From contig MNCI01023459.1 in assembly GCA_015680685.1 (NCBI GenBank), positions 28,295 through 92,294 of the forward strand: a stretch of DNA of 64,000 bases, written 5' to 3'. The position numbers and the translations under genes are program-made. This document shows positions 10,660-22,680 of this stretch, in pieces. Every line of letters starts with the position of its first letter. Position 1 is the first letter of the stretch. A model generated the notes under the pieces. The model saw only the letters and a program-made list of their open reading frames with translations, had not been told where the DNA came from and did no database searches. Origin of the DNA: Gnetum montanum. Its lineage: Eukaryota > Streptophyta > Gnetopsida > Gnetales > Gnetaceae.

Positions 10660-13440
10660 ACTATTGGTGACTATTTGGGATGCCAATGATTTGGCCTCTA
10701 GTCCCACAGATTTAGCATCATGGGATGCAAAGGTGTTTTTTAAATAGGGTTTAGGTGCTTGTTGGTCTTCTGGAAACACCAAGGCCCAAATACCTACAAA
10801 TAAACTAAATGGTTATGAAATGAACTAAACATGAGTATGTGCTTGCTATTGTAAATGTTGAAATGCTTTGGTTTATGTATGAAATTGTAACTGGCTATCA
10901 TAAATAAATTCAACTAGCTTTGTCAAATATTATGAGTTATTACAGATTTCTATTTTTCCAAATCACTTACTCTATATAGTCCCTATAGTACATTACTTTT
11001 AACAAATAAAATTTCATAAAAAATTTTAAGCGTAATTTAGCTAATCTACTCCTAATTTCCCTTAGAGAGAAAACTCCACAAGAAAACTACAAATAGAGTG
11101 AGATTCAATGGCTTTTAAAAAGAGAAAAGAAAAGTAAGTAGATTTTTGTGGGATCTCAAATTTTTAAGCAAGATAATTTAACTTGAGGAAACACTTTGTA
11201 ATAAAGCTATTCCAATTCAATCTATTATGAATCATCCAAACCCTCTAAGCTCAACAAGAAATTTCATAAAAGACACTTTTATTTAACTATCAAAATGCTT
11301 TGTAAATGAAAAAAATAAAAGCTTCTATTTGGCTACTTAATATTGGTCAAGAATTTTAAACAATAGAACTTTTAGAAAAATATGACAATTTTAGGATTAC
11401 AATATTAAGGTAATAAACTTTAAAAATAAAGTAGCTATTTCAGTCATCTCAAAGTATCAAATATTTTCTACATTTCTTAAACTCAAACAAAAAATTTTTA
11501 TAAGGCATTACTATTAAATTACTTAAGATGATTTCTAATGCAACGTAACCACTTATTTGGAAAACCTTAATAGAAGTATAATATTTCACAAAAAAAATTA
11601 AGTTATAAAGGTAACCTAGAAAAATCCCAAAACTAAATGTCAAGCATGATACTATCTAAACCATTATCTAAGTAACTAAAAAAATGGGAAGAAATGAACT
11701 CAATAAATTAAGAAAAAGTAGCTAAATTGATGTCTTTAGCAAGGCATGCTTTATAATCTTCAATATTCTTCTAAATATATTTTCCTCCAATCCTTCTCCC
11801 TTATCAATTCTACCTTTGAAGGCCCTTTTATAGTGACCTTAGAGTAGGTACAATAATCATGGGAAGTTAAGGGTGTTACAAATATCTAGGGGATTAATTT
11901 ATAACCACCTTAAGATGTTATAACTTCCATGAGAAATTTAAGCTAGAGTTGGCAAGTGTCCTTCCCAATAACTAACTTATAAATCTCCTATGTTATTTTT
12001 GTTAATATTTTTGAGGCTTTATCCTTAATATGATCTCTTAATTTTTGGCACATCAACCCTTATCATATATCTTCCTATAGGGCATAAATAATTCATGCTT
12101 TTAAAGTAGAGATAACTCTAATTCAAGGCGCCTTCTTCAATTCCTGGTCATCTGAATGTAATTGCAAGATAGCCAACCTATGGTTGTTCATATTTAATTG
12201 TTATATTTTGTTCCCATTTTTTTCATATCATGGTTTTATTTTATGATTATTTATTTGGACATTTTATAACTCCATACTAAAACCTTAATACAAATATATG
12301 TAATATTAAATCACAATATTGTGAAAAATAATCATGGATGTGAAGCACAACAGTGAATGCTGCCAAACTGTTAGTGAGCAACCGCGATGTGCTTCCCACA
12401 CACTCCATTAATACCACTTGCCTTTGCAAGGTAGCAACAACTTGTTCATAGCTCCAAGTCTACCTCTATCACTGGTGTAGTGGTATATCATCTTTGATTA
12501 ATTTTTCAAATGCCACTCTACAACATGAAAGATTGGAAAAATGACACCATCTTTGCCACCTATGTGAGTGCTACTATGGATAGGTAATCCCCCACCAAGC
12601 CTCTATAATTTCTACCATGATTTTTCATGATGCCCTCTACAAAGAAATCAGCATATGGAAACATAGTGGAGCTCATTTGAGGTAAGTATTGTGGGGCTTT
12701 AAATGGTTTCATTATCAAGGAATCTGTGGATGAAGGAGAGTCTACGACTGTAATTTTGTTAGCAAACACATGATTTCTAATGATTATGAAAGCCATGAAT
12801 ATAGAAGCATTAATGCTCAAATGAGCCCAGTGTTGCACAAAATAATTCTCATGGCTTGTTGTTGCTAAAATCTATTATGTACATAGCCAACTGCTTCATA
12901 TACAAGCCACATTTTAGGTTGTGTTTTAAGCTGTGGATGCTAACATTACTTCTTGAGAAAGAAAAGGTTTGATCTTGGAAAACAGTAAATATAAGATGAT
13001 GGAGATATTGCAAGCCATTTGGTATTTGCTTGGAGTTTGAATTAGCACCAAGCATCATGTCATGGTTGCTAATTTTTTGAAAATTCCATTGTAGCAACTT
13101 TACATAAAAATTTTGCATAAAATTTAATATTTTAATGAATGTCATTTTGGAAATTTTAAACTTAATTATTTAACTTTGAGAGTTTATCAATTTCCTAATT
13201 AAAATATAAGCTACCTTGCTTGGATATATCCCTCAAATAAATTCAATATTCTCCCCCAACATTTCTTTGATATTTTAATTAAAATATCATCTTCAAAATT
13301 TTTTCCTTGCTTTTGGAAAGCTAGCCTCAAATATATTTTTTGATAAAATCAAAATATCATAACTTTATCAACATTTTAAAGTCTGCCAAGAACCATCACT
13401 ACTTAATAAAAATGGTGAAAATGTGATAATATTTTTCCCC
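10660..13440 (-). repeat. Element B 3' LTR (left copy)
   Basis: It aligns with 20,354-22,680. Shared blocks include ACTATTRGTGACYATTTRGGATGC at the left edge, TTTGTCAAATATTATGARTTATTA, and GATAACTCTAATTCAAGG. Similarity is readable to about 13,440. ORFs inside (for example 12,560-13,145) appear in both LTR copies only as fragments and look non-coding. Confidence 0.65.
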
Positions 13441-15079
13441 TTTAAATTTCTTAAAGACTTAAGATGTTTAAGATAATTCCTTAATGCAAACCAACTAAAT
13501 CATCACCAAAATAGGGATTTATTAATCATTTTTAAAAAATCACAAATCTTTTTTAAGAAAAATTTCCATCAAACTTAAGGTTTGATGGTATAAAAACCTC
13601 AATGTTATAAAACTAGGGAACTGTACAAAAATAGCCTTATACAAACTATTCCATTGGAGGAATTTAGGTAACACTTTTAGGGATACTCAAATTATTAATT
13701 CTTTCATTTTTGACTTCCATGGTGATGAATGCTCTTCTTCCTTCTTCTTGCCTAGTTTAAGCTTAAACTTGGTCTACTTTACCATGGTTCCCAACAACCA
13801 TATTTGTCTCTTTCTTATTTGACTCTTTGGCTGCTAATTTTTAAGGTTCTTCATATCTAGCTGCTTTTGTGTCTTGAGACATAAAAGCCTATCCCCAAAA
13901 ATCATATTGATTGGACTCTCCTTGGTGCTCAGCTTCAATGCTGCATTGGTGAAAACTATCCCAAACATTCAAATGGATGGAAGATCCACTAGTAAGAAAG
14001 CTAAATTCATCTAAAAGACAAAGTAAGAATGGACTTTTGGATGATGCACCATGAGTAGTTGCCTTGCAAAAGGCTCTCATGACATGCTCTGGATAGCCAC
14101 CAGCCACATAAGGAATAAATGTCCTTCTTACTTCCATCTCTCTCAAGCTTATTTTCTACCTCAAACTAAGAATTCTTTTCTTGTCGTTCTTGCTCAAGTG
14201 TTGAATTGGAAGATGTTGTGTTTTCATGAAAACCAAACACTTTATATAGTGTAAGAAAATTTGAAATTTCCACCATTCAAATAACAAAATTTTCCACTCA
14301 ACCAAAACTTATTCAATTTCCATCATCATACAGTTAATAAATTTCCACTATGTGTTTGTCTAACTTAATTTCCCACTATGTGATTACTTTAACTTCCACT
14401 CCTACTTAATGTAGTTAAGACACATAATAAGTAATGATTACTTAAGATAATGTGAAGGATATTATTAAACTAACACTTTAAGTTTAATATTTAGACTAAT
14501 ACTCTAACATATACATATTTTATTATATCATATATACATTCCTAAACATATGTATATGATATACACACATATTATGATTGGATATTATATATCTTATAAC
14601 TAAGTATATATATTTTCAATCTTACATATAAGAATTTGTTACTTACTACTATGTATACTTATTATTAGTATTATCATTATTTTATTATCATGTTATTTCT
14701 ATCTACATGTACATATATTATATATATATATTAAGTTGTGGCTAGTTTCCTAAAGTAATGTTTTATATCTAAAACATTATACAAAATCTGTAATTCCATC
14801 CCACTTAACATGGATAGCTTGTACATATCTTTTGATAATTATCTTTTGATCTAAAATAGATACATATATATTGCCAAAAAATTTATTTTGCTTTTTTATA
14901 TTCTATAATAATACAAGATCACCAATTTTAAAAGTTCTTTTCAAGGCATTTCTATTGAAGCATCTTTAAACTTGAAAATCATTCTTTAATAAATTATCAC
15001 GATCTCTATTCATTTTGGCTTCTCTTTTAATAAGAAAGGTCATGAAACTTCTATCATACTATACTTTTGCAAATATCAG
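13441..15079. other. Element B region between integrase and LTR
   Basis: AT-rich DNA with no protein match. At 14,230-14,420 there are four or five copies of a TTTCCACTATGTG-like motif. A TA-rich stretch spans 14,490-14,740. The element's polypurine tract should be here; a minus-strand purine run AGTAGGAGTGGAAGT at about 14,392-14,406 is the best candidate but is unconfirmed. The true LTR edge may extend into this segment. Confidence 0.4.
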
Positions 15080-15900
15080 AGGCTAAACTTATAATCTTGT
15101 TTGTAACTCCTACAAGAAGTCCATAGATCAAGTTATAAGCTAATGTTCCAATAGCCTTTTTTAATCTAATACAATTGGTCTAGAATGTAGATTGTAAATA
15201 ACCAATCCAATTTCCTAGATTCCCATCCATTGACTTTTTGATGTATAAAATATGCTTTTTACTTGTATATTTAGCTAATCCATTCCCTTGAGGATAATAA
15301 GTTGAAAAAGAAATAGAAAGATGGATTCCTCTTATGCCCTTGTTATAAATTCTTTAGATTGAAAAGCAAGTCCATTATCAAATACTAGCACTTTAGGCAA
15401 ACCAAAATGACTTAGAATTTGATCTTCTAGAAATTTAATCACATTTTATGTTGAATAGTTTCTTAGAGCTTTTTCTTCAAATCATTTAGTAAAATAATTA
15501 GTGGCTATGAGAATAAACTTATGTTTGGCTCTTGAAGAAGTAATTGTACTAATAAAATCTAAGCTCCATTACTGAAATGGTCTATCCACAATTACCGATT
15601 TTAAGGGAGCTCTAGCCTTTTTGATTTTTGATTCATGTATTTGACATTTGTAACATCTTTGAAACATTGAACTAATGTATTGGTACATACTAGTCCAATA
15701 GAAACTATAGTGGAGTATATGTTGCATGGTAGAGTTAGGAGACTCATAAAATAAACTAGAATGATTATAGAATTATTCTAAAATAGGATTGATTTGATCA
15801 TTATGAACACATTCCAACAAAACCCATTTGAAGTATTTTCTATATAAGATTCCATCTTTAACCAAAAACTTATTTTTCTTTTTGAAGAAAGCTCTTTTCT
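15080..15900 (-). pseudogene. int: Element B integrase pseudogene
   Basis: Reading the minus strand, a zinc-binding part with FYNH and later CYKCQ lies at about 15,810-15,630. The catalytic core shows WSLDFI (Asp codon at 15,557-15,559) and VFDNG (Asp at 15,377-15,379), with FGLPK just before the second Asp. A TAG or TAA stop interrupts several places, including one just before WSLDFI. This is a Ty3/gypsy-type integrase located after RNase H. Confidence 0.75.
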
Positions 15901-16450
15901 AACTTTCAATTAAATTATTCAGAACCTTTTTTGTGTTTAGGAATTTTAGAATTTCATCATACCAATTTCCTTCATTAGTCCTTCGCATGGATACTTCATC
16001 TTCTCTAGCCATTAACTTGGCTAATCCCATTCCTTTAATTATTTTGTATATCTCCAATGAAAATATAAAACCTTGAAGCTTTATGAGCCACTTGCCTAGT
16101 TTCAATCCAATATCATTTTAAGCCAAGAATAGTTTTGGTCATAGGTCCTATTAGCATAATATGAACCAAAGAGATTTCTAAGTAATTATTTGAAATGTAG
16201 AACTTCTTTAATGATAGAAAATTCTTGTTTCTCTAAATTAAAATAATTTAGCTTAGGACCTTTCAATTGATACCCAAAAAATATAGTTGGTTCATCTTGA
16301 TTATTGCCTCTTTGAGTCAAAATAATAGTAATTGAATCATTTGAGGCAAAAGAATATAACTAGAAATCTTCCTTTAATTTTGGTTTTACAAGTAGAAAGC
16401 TTCTTGAATATCCTTTTTAATTTTTACTAATGCTCTTTCAGACTTTGGTG
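15899..16450 (-). pseudogene. Element B RNase H and tether remnant
   Basis: The minus-strand open piece at 15,899-16,105 is the connection between RNase H and integrase, with KLGKWLIKLQGF then LAREDEVS. Upstream at 16,105-16,450 the frame is broken by stops and frameshifts, with a FFGYQLKG-like RNase H fragment near 16,270. This arrangement is normal for gypsy pol. Confidence 0.55.
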
Positions 16451-17170
16451 TTTTCCTTTGCATCAAAGGTTTAGTAATTTTGGTAAATCTAGGGGTAAAC
16501 TTCTTAACAAAACATATCTTTCCAAAGAAAAATATAAGAGAATTTATATTTGTTGGATGCTGAATATTTTGTACTACTTGAATTCACACATTATCTATAG
16601 CAATTCCTTCTTGACAAATTACATAGCCCAAAAAACTTCTAAACTTAACCCCAAAAATACATTTCTTAGGGTTTAGTGAAATACCATATTCATGACATCT
16701 GTCAAAAATTTATTGGAGATAACCAATATAATCTTCCTTCATTTTTAAAAAGATGGTGATATCATCCAAATAAACCATAATAAATATGCCTATTAAACCT
16801 TTAAAGGCTAAGCCCATTGCTCTTTGAAAAGTAGCTTTGGCATTTGAAAATCCAAATGGCATTTTTTGTAAGAAAATGTTCCTCATTTTATGATAAACAT
16901 TGTTTTATACCTATCACCCTTATCCACCATAATATGATTATAACCTAAAAATCCATCTACGAAGGAGTACACCTAACATCTTGCTACTTTGATCAACATT
17001 TCATCAATTCTAGGAAGGGTGTACTTATCCTTTTTAGAGGTTTCATTCAAATTTCTAAAATCCACACAAAGCCTAACATCACCATCCTTCTTCCTTACTG
17101 GAACAATATTAGCAAGCCATGTCAAATATCAAACTGAATATATGATTTGAGGTTGCAATAGTTTCTTAAT
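16450..17170 (-). pseudogene. pol: Element B reverse transcriptase pseudogene
   Basis: On the minus strand, IVPVRKKDGDVRLCVDFRNLNE (shown as IVPVRKKDG and VDFRNLN) lies at about 17,120-17,040 and YTLPRIDEML at about 17,015. The catalytic YLDD is encoded at 16,761-16,772. These are the fingers and palm motifs of Ty3/gypsy RT. The frame is broken in at least four places. Confidence 0.8.
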
Positions 17171-18300
17171 CTTGGCTTTCATAGCTAGTTCAAATGATGG
17201 ATTGAATTTTCTTTGCTATTTTTTAACTATCTTACAACCTTCTATTAAGGGAATTTTATGTACCAACACATTTAGTCTAAAATATTTAAGATCATCATAA
17301 GGCCAAGAAATATTTTTTAAATTATTTTTGAAGAATAATAATACATTTTTTTTGAAGACTAAATCATCTTTCTTTATGACATTTAACATGTGTGGTATCC
17401 CAATTGATCTGAGATTTACTGCTTCATAAGCTTGATCATCTGGATTTTTTATGCCCTTTATGATAAGTAATTGTTGCTAAACTCATGTTCATAATCGATA
17501 ACCTTCTTGGGAATAAAATTATACTTAAAGATTGAAGTTTTCTATGATGTGATTTGACTTTCAAATTCTTGTTTATTCTTCATAAACCTAAGTACTTGAT
17601 CATCATCTTCAAATACTTGTAAATTTCTTATGTTATTTGTTCTTGATGGTTGATGTTCATTCTCAATCATCACCCCTTCATATTTTTCGATCCTTGCACT
17701 TCTAATGTTGAAGATACTTTTGCTAAATCATCAGCTATATAATTATCTTCACTACTTATATGTTCAATTTGAGAGTGATGAAACTAATTCAACATTTTAT
17801 AGACAAGCTATTTATAAAGCTATAAGAATGATCTTTTGACTACACAATTTCCTTTGTCTTATTCACAAACAAATCTTGAATCTCCTTTTATGGTGTTTAC
17901 CTTGATTCCCATTTTTAATGTTGTTTTAATACCAATACTTAAATCTTCATATTCAGCCTTGTTATTTGTGCAAGAGAAAGATAAACAAATTATTTTAAAT
18001 ATTTTTGGGGAATCATATTTTACTAGAACTAGTCCAACTCTTGCACCTTTGAAGTTACAATGCAGATCAAAATATAATTTCCATTTTCTCTCATCTTGAA
18101 CTTTCTCTTTTCCATGTTACAAACTTCTTGAAGTGCATAAATTTTTTATTCAATAGCTCTTGTCTCAACAACTTCTTCCTATTTTATGTAACGTTTTCCA
18201 ACATCAAAGGTTCACTATATATGTATATTTTATTTGGTTCCCCTTTCCAAGGTAGCCACATATGCGAGTAATCCATTCATATGTAACCGAAGAAATTCTT
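17171..18300 (-). pseudogene. Element B protease-RT spacer, decayed
   Basis: Minus-strand coding islands can be followed between the protease and RT, for example YEAVNLRSIGIPHM near 17,400 and a hydrophilic piece near 17,200-17,350. An RNase-H-like fragment near 17,950-18,080 was considered but not confirmed. The stretch has many stops and its exact role is unknown. Confidence 0.4.
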
Positions 18301-18560
18301 ACTCCAACTTCTACTTAACAAATGACTATGTAAATCTAGTATATCTACTACTTGAATAGTTACTCTACTTTTTATATGGGGTTTAGAACCTATTTCTAAT
18401 AGAATATTGGGTAATTAACCCACAATCTTTACTCTACTCTTGTCCACTTGAACAATCTTTTTATTAGGTCATTCAAGAGTCAAAAAAATTTTGTTGCATA
18501 TAGATAATGGCATGATAGCAGATGTAGCTCTAGAATCAACTAGACAATTGTGCAAATATT
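18300..18560 (-). pseudogene. pro: Element B aspartic protease pseudogene
   Basis: The minus strand gives LVDSRATSAIMPLS, with the Asp codon at 18,535-18,537. The family motif is DSGAT, and Gly is Arg here (GGA to AGA), so the enzyme would be inactive. Downstream KIVQVDKSRVKIVG and a VVDILDLHSHLL-like end fit a gypsy protease of this type. Confidence 0.7.
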
Positions 18561-20200
18561 TATCTTTTGATTTCATTTTTTTAAAAAAAGAGAAGCTTCT
18601 TTATCAAGAGTACAATCATAGCTAGTTTTTGATGTTTTATTAATGTTAGACATATAGCTTAACTCTAACTCTCCAACTCTCTTATTACCATTAATGAACT
18701 CTAAAGCCTTTCTTTGCTAATCTCCTATATTTAACAATTGATATATGATAATGTTGGCATTGACATGTTTAAGGTCCTCAACTAGATCATATTATCCATC
18801 TCCATAAAAGCTTGGTTTCTTCATCCATTTATTAATAGTTTGATTTTGAGTACTTTTCTCTACTTGATTTTCTTTACTTTTATTTTTCTCTCTTCCACTT
18901 GGCTCAAAAACCTTCTTCTTAGTGAATGGATTAGAAATGACATTTGGAGACCTATAAATAGTTAACCTTTCTTTTGATCATAGACTATATCCATTTTTCT
19001 CATTGTTATTATTCTCTTCATTTGATGGTATATCCTTTTCAAGATTTGGTAGAGGTATCGCTAATCCATTAAATTATTTTCTTGCATAATGAACACTAGA
19101 TAGTTCATTATCTAATTCAATATCAAGGAATTTAGACATAGCAAGATCATTTTCATTCTCATCTTCTACTAACTTAGTATCTTGAGGCGTATACTTTTTA
19201 TTTTTCTTTTTTTCCATAGTTTTAATCTTTGCCAAATATTTTTCTAATTTCACCACCTTTTTGGACAAGTCTTTCATTAACTATCCTTTTTTAGATTCTT
19301 TGCTTTTAGACTCTTGTTCTATATTAATATGGGATGGCCTTGGTAATGCCTAAAGTTATGGAAAATATTGCATAGGCATTATCATTTTCTCTTCTCATTT
19401 TTGAGCTGTGATAATTTTTTCATTGTTTAAGTTCAATTTTTTTTCTAATTGTATAGCCTCACTAAAGTAGTCATTAAATGTTAGAAAGTTTGGAGTTCTT
19501 CTCAACTAGATTGAAATATTGGGATTCATAGCCTTAAGATAAGTATCTCTAGGCATTTCATCTAATGGTCTATACTGAACAAATGCATTGAAACTTAATT
19601 TTGAAATCTCTAATTCACTCTTTAACTTCTTTATTAGCTTGTACTAATCCATAATACAATTGTTGTTGATCTAATTGATTGTCAAACTAGGCCAAGAAAA
19701 GATTTTTCATATCATCCCAACTTATCATACTATTTCTTGACAAGTTTGAATACCAAATTTGAGCCATATCCTTTAAATTTTCTACAAATAACCTACAAGC
19801 TTGGTCTTGGTGTTGAATCTTTACATGAGCTAAAGATAACTCAAATAGGTAAATGTATTCTTCAGCCAAGTAAGCTTTTTCAAGAATAAAAGCCTCAAGA
19901 AAATATTTGTAAACTACCTTAGAAATATTGTTGTGGTTTTGAAATCCTAATGGTGTAACTCTTTGTCAAGGATTTATTGATTGTGGATTTGTCATCTTCT
20001 TAGAGTTCCTTTTGATTGATGAACTCTTAAATTTCTTTGTCCTTCTCCTATAAACTAATAATAAAATAGAAGAGGTGATCTTTTCATCCTTCTTGTCTTT
20101 ACTCCACTACTTATTTCAAACTTAAGAACCTTCTTCTGTTCATCTTCTAATGAATAAGCAGTCTTATGATTAGAAAATTCTAAATCTTGTAAAGTACCAA
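18561..20200 (-). pseudogene. gag: Element B gag pseudogene
   Basis: The clearest open piece (19,687-19,869, minus) reads AQIWYSNLSRNSMISWDDM, matching the retrotransposon gag helix motif (W..L..NSI.SWE.L). Flanking pieces include DQQQLYYGL. A Lys-rich piece at 19,074-19,277 with KKVVKLEKYLAKIK looks like a basic or coiled-coil segment between gag and protease. No zinc knuckle is recognised. Many stops are present. Confidence 0.65.
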
Positions 20201-20235
20201 TCTATTCAATCATTTACTCAAAATAATAGCTCATT

Positions 20236-20353
20236 TTCTTTCAAGCCCTCCTAACACCAAAAAGAACTATTGGTATGCTAGGACTATCAATCTCTTTAAA
20301 TGTAATGAAATTAGGTAACAAGTTTTCTTGCCCTCCTTCTAGTGCCAAAAGAA
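20236..20353 (-). promoter_or_regulatory. Element B primer site, duplicated
   Basis: The minus strand reads TTTTGGCACTAGAAGGAGGG just inside the right LTR (plus 20,332-20,351). A second copy, TTTTTGGTGTTAGGAGGG (plus 20,245-20,262), lies 87 bases further inside. Both copies are followed on the plus strand by GAACTATTRGT. The site resembles that of E3 (TGGTGCTAGAAGGAGG). Confidence 0.6.
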
Positions 20354-20994
20354 CTATTAGTGACCATTTAGGATGCTAATGATTTAGCCTCTAGTCCCAT
20401 GGATTTGGAATCATGGGATGTGAAGGTGTTCTTCAAAAATGGTTTAGGTGCTTACTAGTCTTTTGGTAATATGAAGACCTAGATATCTCCAAATAAACAT
20501 AGTGATTATGCAATGAACCAAACATAAGTATATGTTTGCTATTGTAAATGTTGAAATGCTTGGGTTTATGTATGAAATTATAATAGGCTATAATAAAGAA
20601 ATTTATCTAGCTTTGTCAAATATTATGAATTATTAAAGATTTCTATTTTTCCAAATCACTTAGCCTATATAACCCTTATAGTACATTACTTGTAACAAAT
20701 AAAATTTCACAAAAATGTTTGAGCACAATTTTGTCAATCTACTCCTACTTTTCCCCAAAGAAAAAATTCTAAAAGAATGGGTTTTAGAAAGAGAAATGAA
20801 AGGAAGGTAGATTTTTGTAGGCTCTCAAATGTTTAAGAAAGATAAATTGACACGAGGAAACACTTCGCAATAAAGCTATTCTAATTTAGTCTATTATGAA
20901 TCATCCAAAACCTCTAAGCTTAACAAGCAATTTCATAAAAGATGCTTTTATTTAACTACCAAAAAGATTTATAAATGAAAAAATACAAGCTAAT

Positions 20995-21447
20995 ATTGGC
21001 CGATAATTGGTCAATAATTGGCCGATAGGCCATTACCAGTGAGAAATCGGTAACGCTAATATTTTGTGCGTAACATTGACCAGCGTTGACTTTCACACGG
21101 CCCATTTCGGTAACACTATTTTGTGCGCAATGCTGCTGACGTGTGATGCTGATGTGTAAAATTCCATATACGCTATTTCGGTAACACAACTTTGTGAATA
21201 ACGCTGATGTGTAATGCTGACGTGTAAAATTCAGGCCATTTCGGTAACACAACTTTGTGCATAACGTCATGGTATAAAAGGTTATGGCGTTTGTAAAATA
21301 GAAATACAAATCATGCAGGATGTGTAAAATTCCATATACGCTATTTCGGTAACACAACTTTGTGAATAACGCTGATGTGTAATGCTGACGTGTAAAATTC
21401 AGGCCATTTCGGTAACACAACTTTGTGCATAACGTCATGGTATAAAA
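20995..21447. repeat. CpG-containing TGACG/TATA tandem array
   Basis: It opens with three 11-bp units (ATTGGCCGATA type, 20,995-21,027). Then a core TTTCGGTAACAC recurs at 21,105, 21,176, 21,239, 21,344 and 21,407, with a variant at 21,047. A 129-bp block is perfectly repeated at 21,151-21,279 and 21,319-21,447 (168-bp offset). Each copy carries CTGACGTG (TGACG at 21,218 and 21,386) and a TATAAAA (21,273 and 21,441). The second copy stops exactly at the N. CpG is common, unlike in the flanks. The long minus ORF across it is a by-product of the repeat. Confidence 0.85.
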
Positions 21448-21448
21448 N
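21448..21448. other. Single unresolved base (assembly junction)
   Basis: One N marks the point where the 129-bp repeat stops and LTR sequence resumes. It is likely a join or collapsed repeat. Confidence 0.9.
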
Positions 21449-22680
21449 CAAAGATAACTCTAATTCAAGGTGCCTTCTTTCCATATCATGGTTTTATTTT
21501 ATGATTATTTCTTTTGTCATTTTATAACTCCATACCAAAACCTTAATACAAATTTATGTAATATGAAAACACAATATCATGAAAAAAAAATTGTTTGTGT
21601 GAGACACAATAGTGAACATGGCCAAATTATCAATGATCAATAACGATGTGCTTGCCACATACTTCATCAATGCCATGTGCCTCTACAGAGGAGCAACCAC
21701 TTGTTTATAGCTTCATCTCTACCTCTATGACTAACATGATGGTGTATCATATTTCATTAATTTTTTGAATGCAACTTTGCAACATGAAGGTTGGAGAAAT
21801 AGCACCATCTTTGTTGCTCGTGTGAGCACAACCATGAATAGGTAATCTGCCACCAAGCCTCTACAATTTTTTCCATGATTTTTCATGATGCCCTTTGCTA
21901 AGAAATTGACATATGACAATGTGGTAGAGCTTGTTCAAGGTAAGTATCACAAGGGTTTCAAGGGTTTCACTGTTAAGGGACCCATGGATGAAGGAGACTT
22001 TGTAATTGTGGGTTTGTTAGTAAACACATGATTTCTAATGGCTATGGAAACCATGAATCTAAGAGCATTAATGCTGAGATGAGGCTGGTGCTATGTAGAA
22101 TGATGCCTATGGCCTGTGCTTGTTGAAATCCATGATGTACATGGCTAATTGTTCCACATAAAAGCCACATTTCAAGCCATGGATGCCAACATTAATTATT
22201 GAGAAAGCAAGGGTTTGATTTTGGAAGTTGATAGATATAAGATGATGGAACCATTGGAAGCCATTTGGTATTTTCCTGGAGTTTGAATTAGCACCAGGCA
22301 CCATGCCATGGCTGCTGATTTTTTGAAAATCCTATTGCACCAACTTTACATAAAAAACTTTCATAAAATTTAATATTTTAATGAACGTTGTTTTTGGAAT
22401 TTGAAACTTGATTATTTAACTTTGAAAGTTTATCAATTTCCCAATATATAAGCTACCTTGCTTGGATATATCCTTCACATAAATCCAATATGCTCCCCCA
22501 ATGTTTCTTTCATATTTTAATTAAAATATCACCTTCAAAATTTTTTCCTTATATTTGGGAAGCTAGTCTCAAATACATGTTTTGATAAAACCAACGTATC
22601 ATAAATTTATCAACTTTTTAAAGTGTACCAAGCATGATAAATGCTCCATAAAAATGATGAAAATGTTACAATAGCTACTT

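Larger units (their letters stand above)
10660..22680 (-). mobile_element. Element B: minus-strand Ty3/gypsy element
   Basis: Direct repeats at about 10,660-13,440 and 20,354-22,680 flank a minus-strand gag-PR-RT-RH-INT series (20,200 down to 15,080), the Ty3/gypsy order. A primer site of the TTTTGGCACTAGAAGG type lies just inside the right LTR. It is inserted in the internal region of element A. Outer ends are approximate because the right LTR loses similarity near 22,680 and no clean target duplication was found. All genes carry stops and frame breaks. Confidence 0.7.
20354..22680 (-). repeat. Element B 5' LTR (right copy), with replaced block
   Basis: It is collinear with 10,660-13,440 except that the block corresponding to left-LTR 11,330-12,110 is replaced by the tandem array at 20,995-21,447 and one N. 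Similarity resumes at GATAACTCTAATTCAAGG (21,452) and runs to about 22,680. Confidence 0.65.

Noticed and set aside
13889-14254. Overlapping ORFs on both strands (85 and 67 codons)
   Set aside because: No motif, opposite-strand overlap and no conservation in the partner LTR region.
20956-21438. 160-codon minus ORF with duplicated CTKLCYRNS peptide
   Set aside because: It is the translation of the perfect 129-bp nucleotide repeat and follows its period; no protein family fits.
20995-21447. Endogenous pararetrovirus or geminivirus fragment
   Set aside because: TGACG and TATA words fit a viral-type promoter, but no viral gene or replication motif is present; kept only as a promoter-like array.
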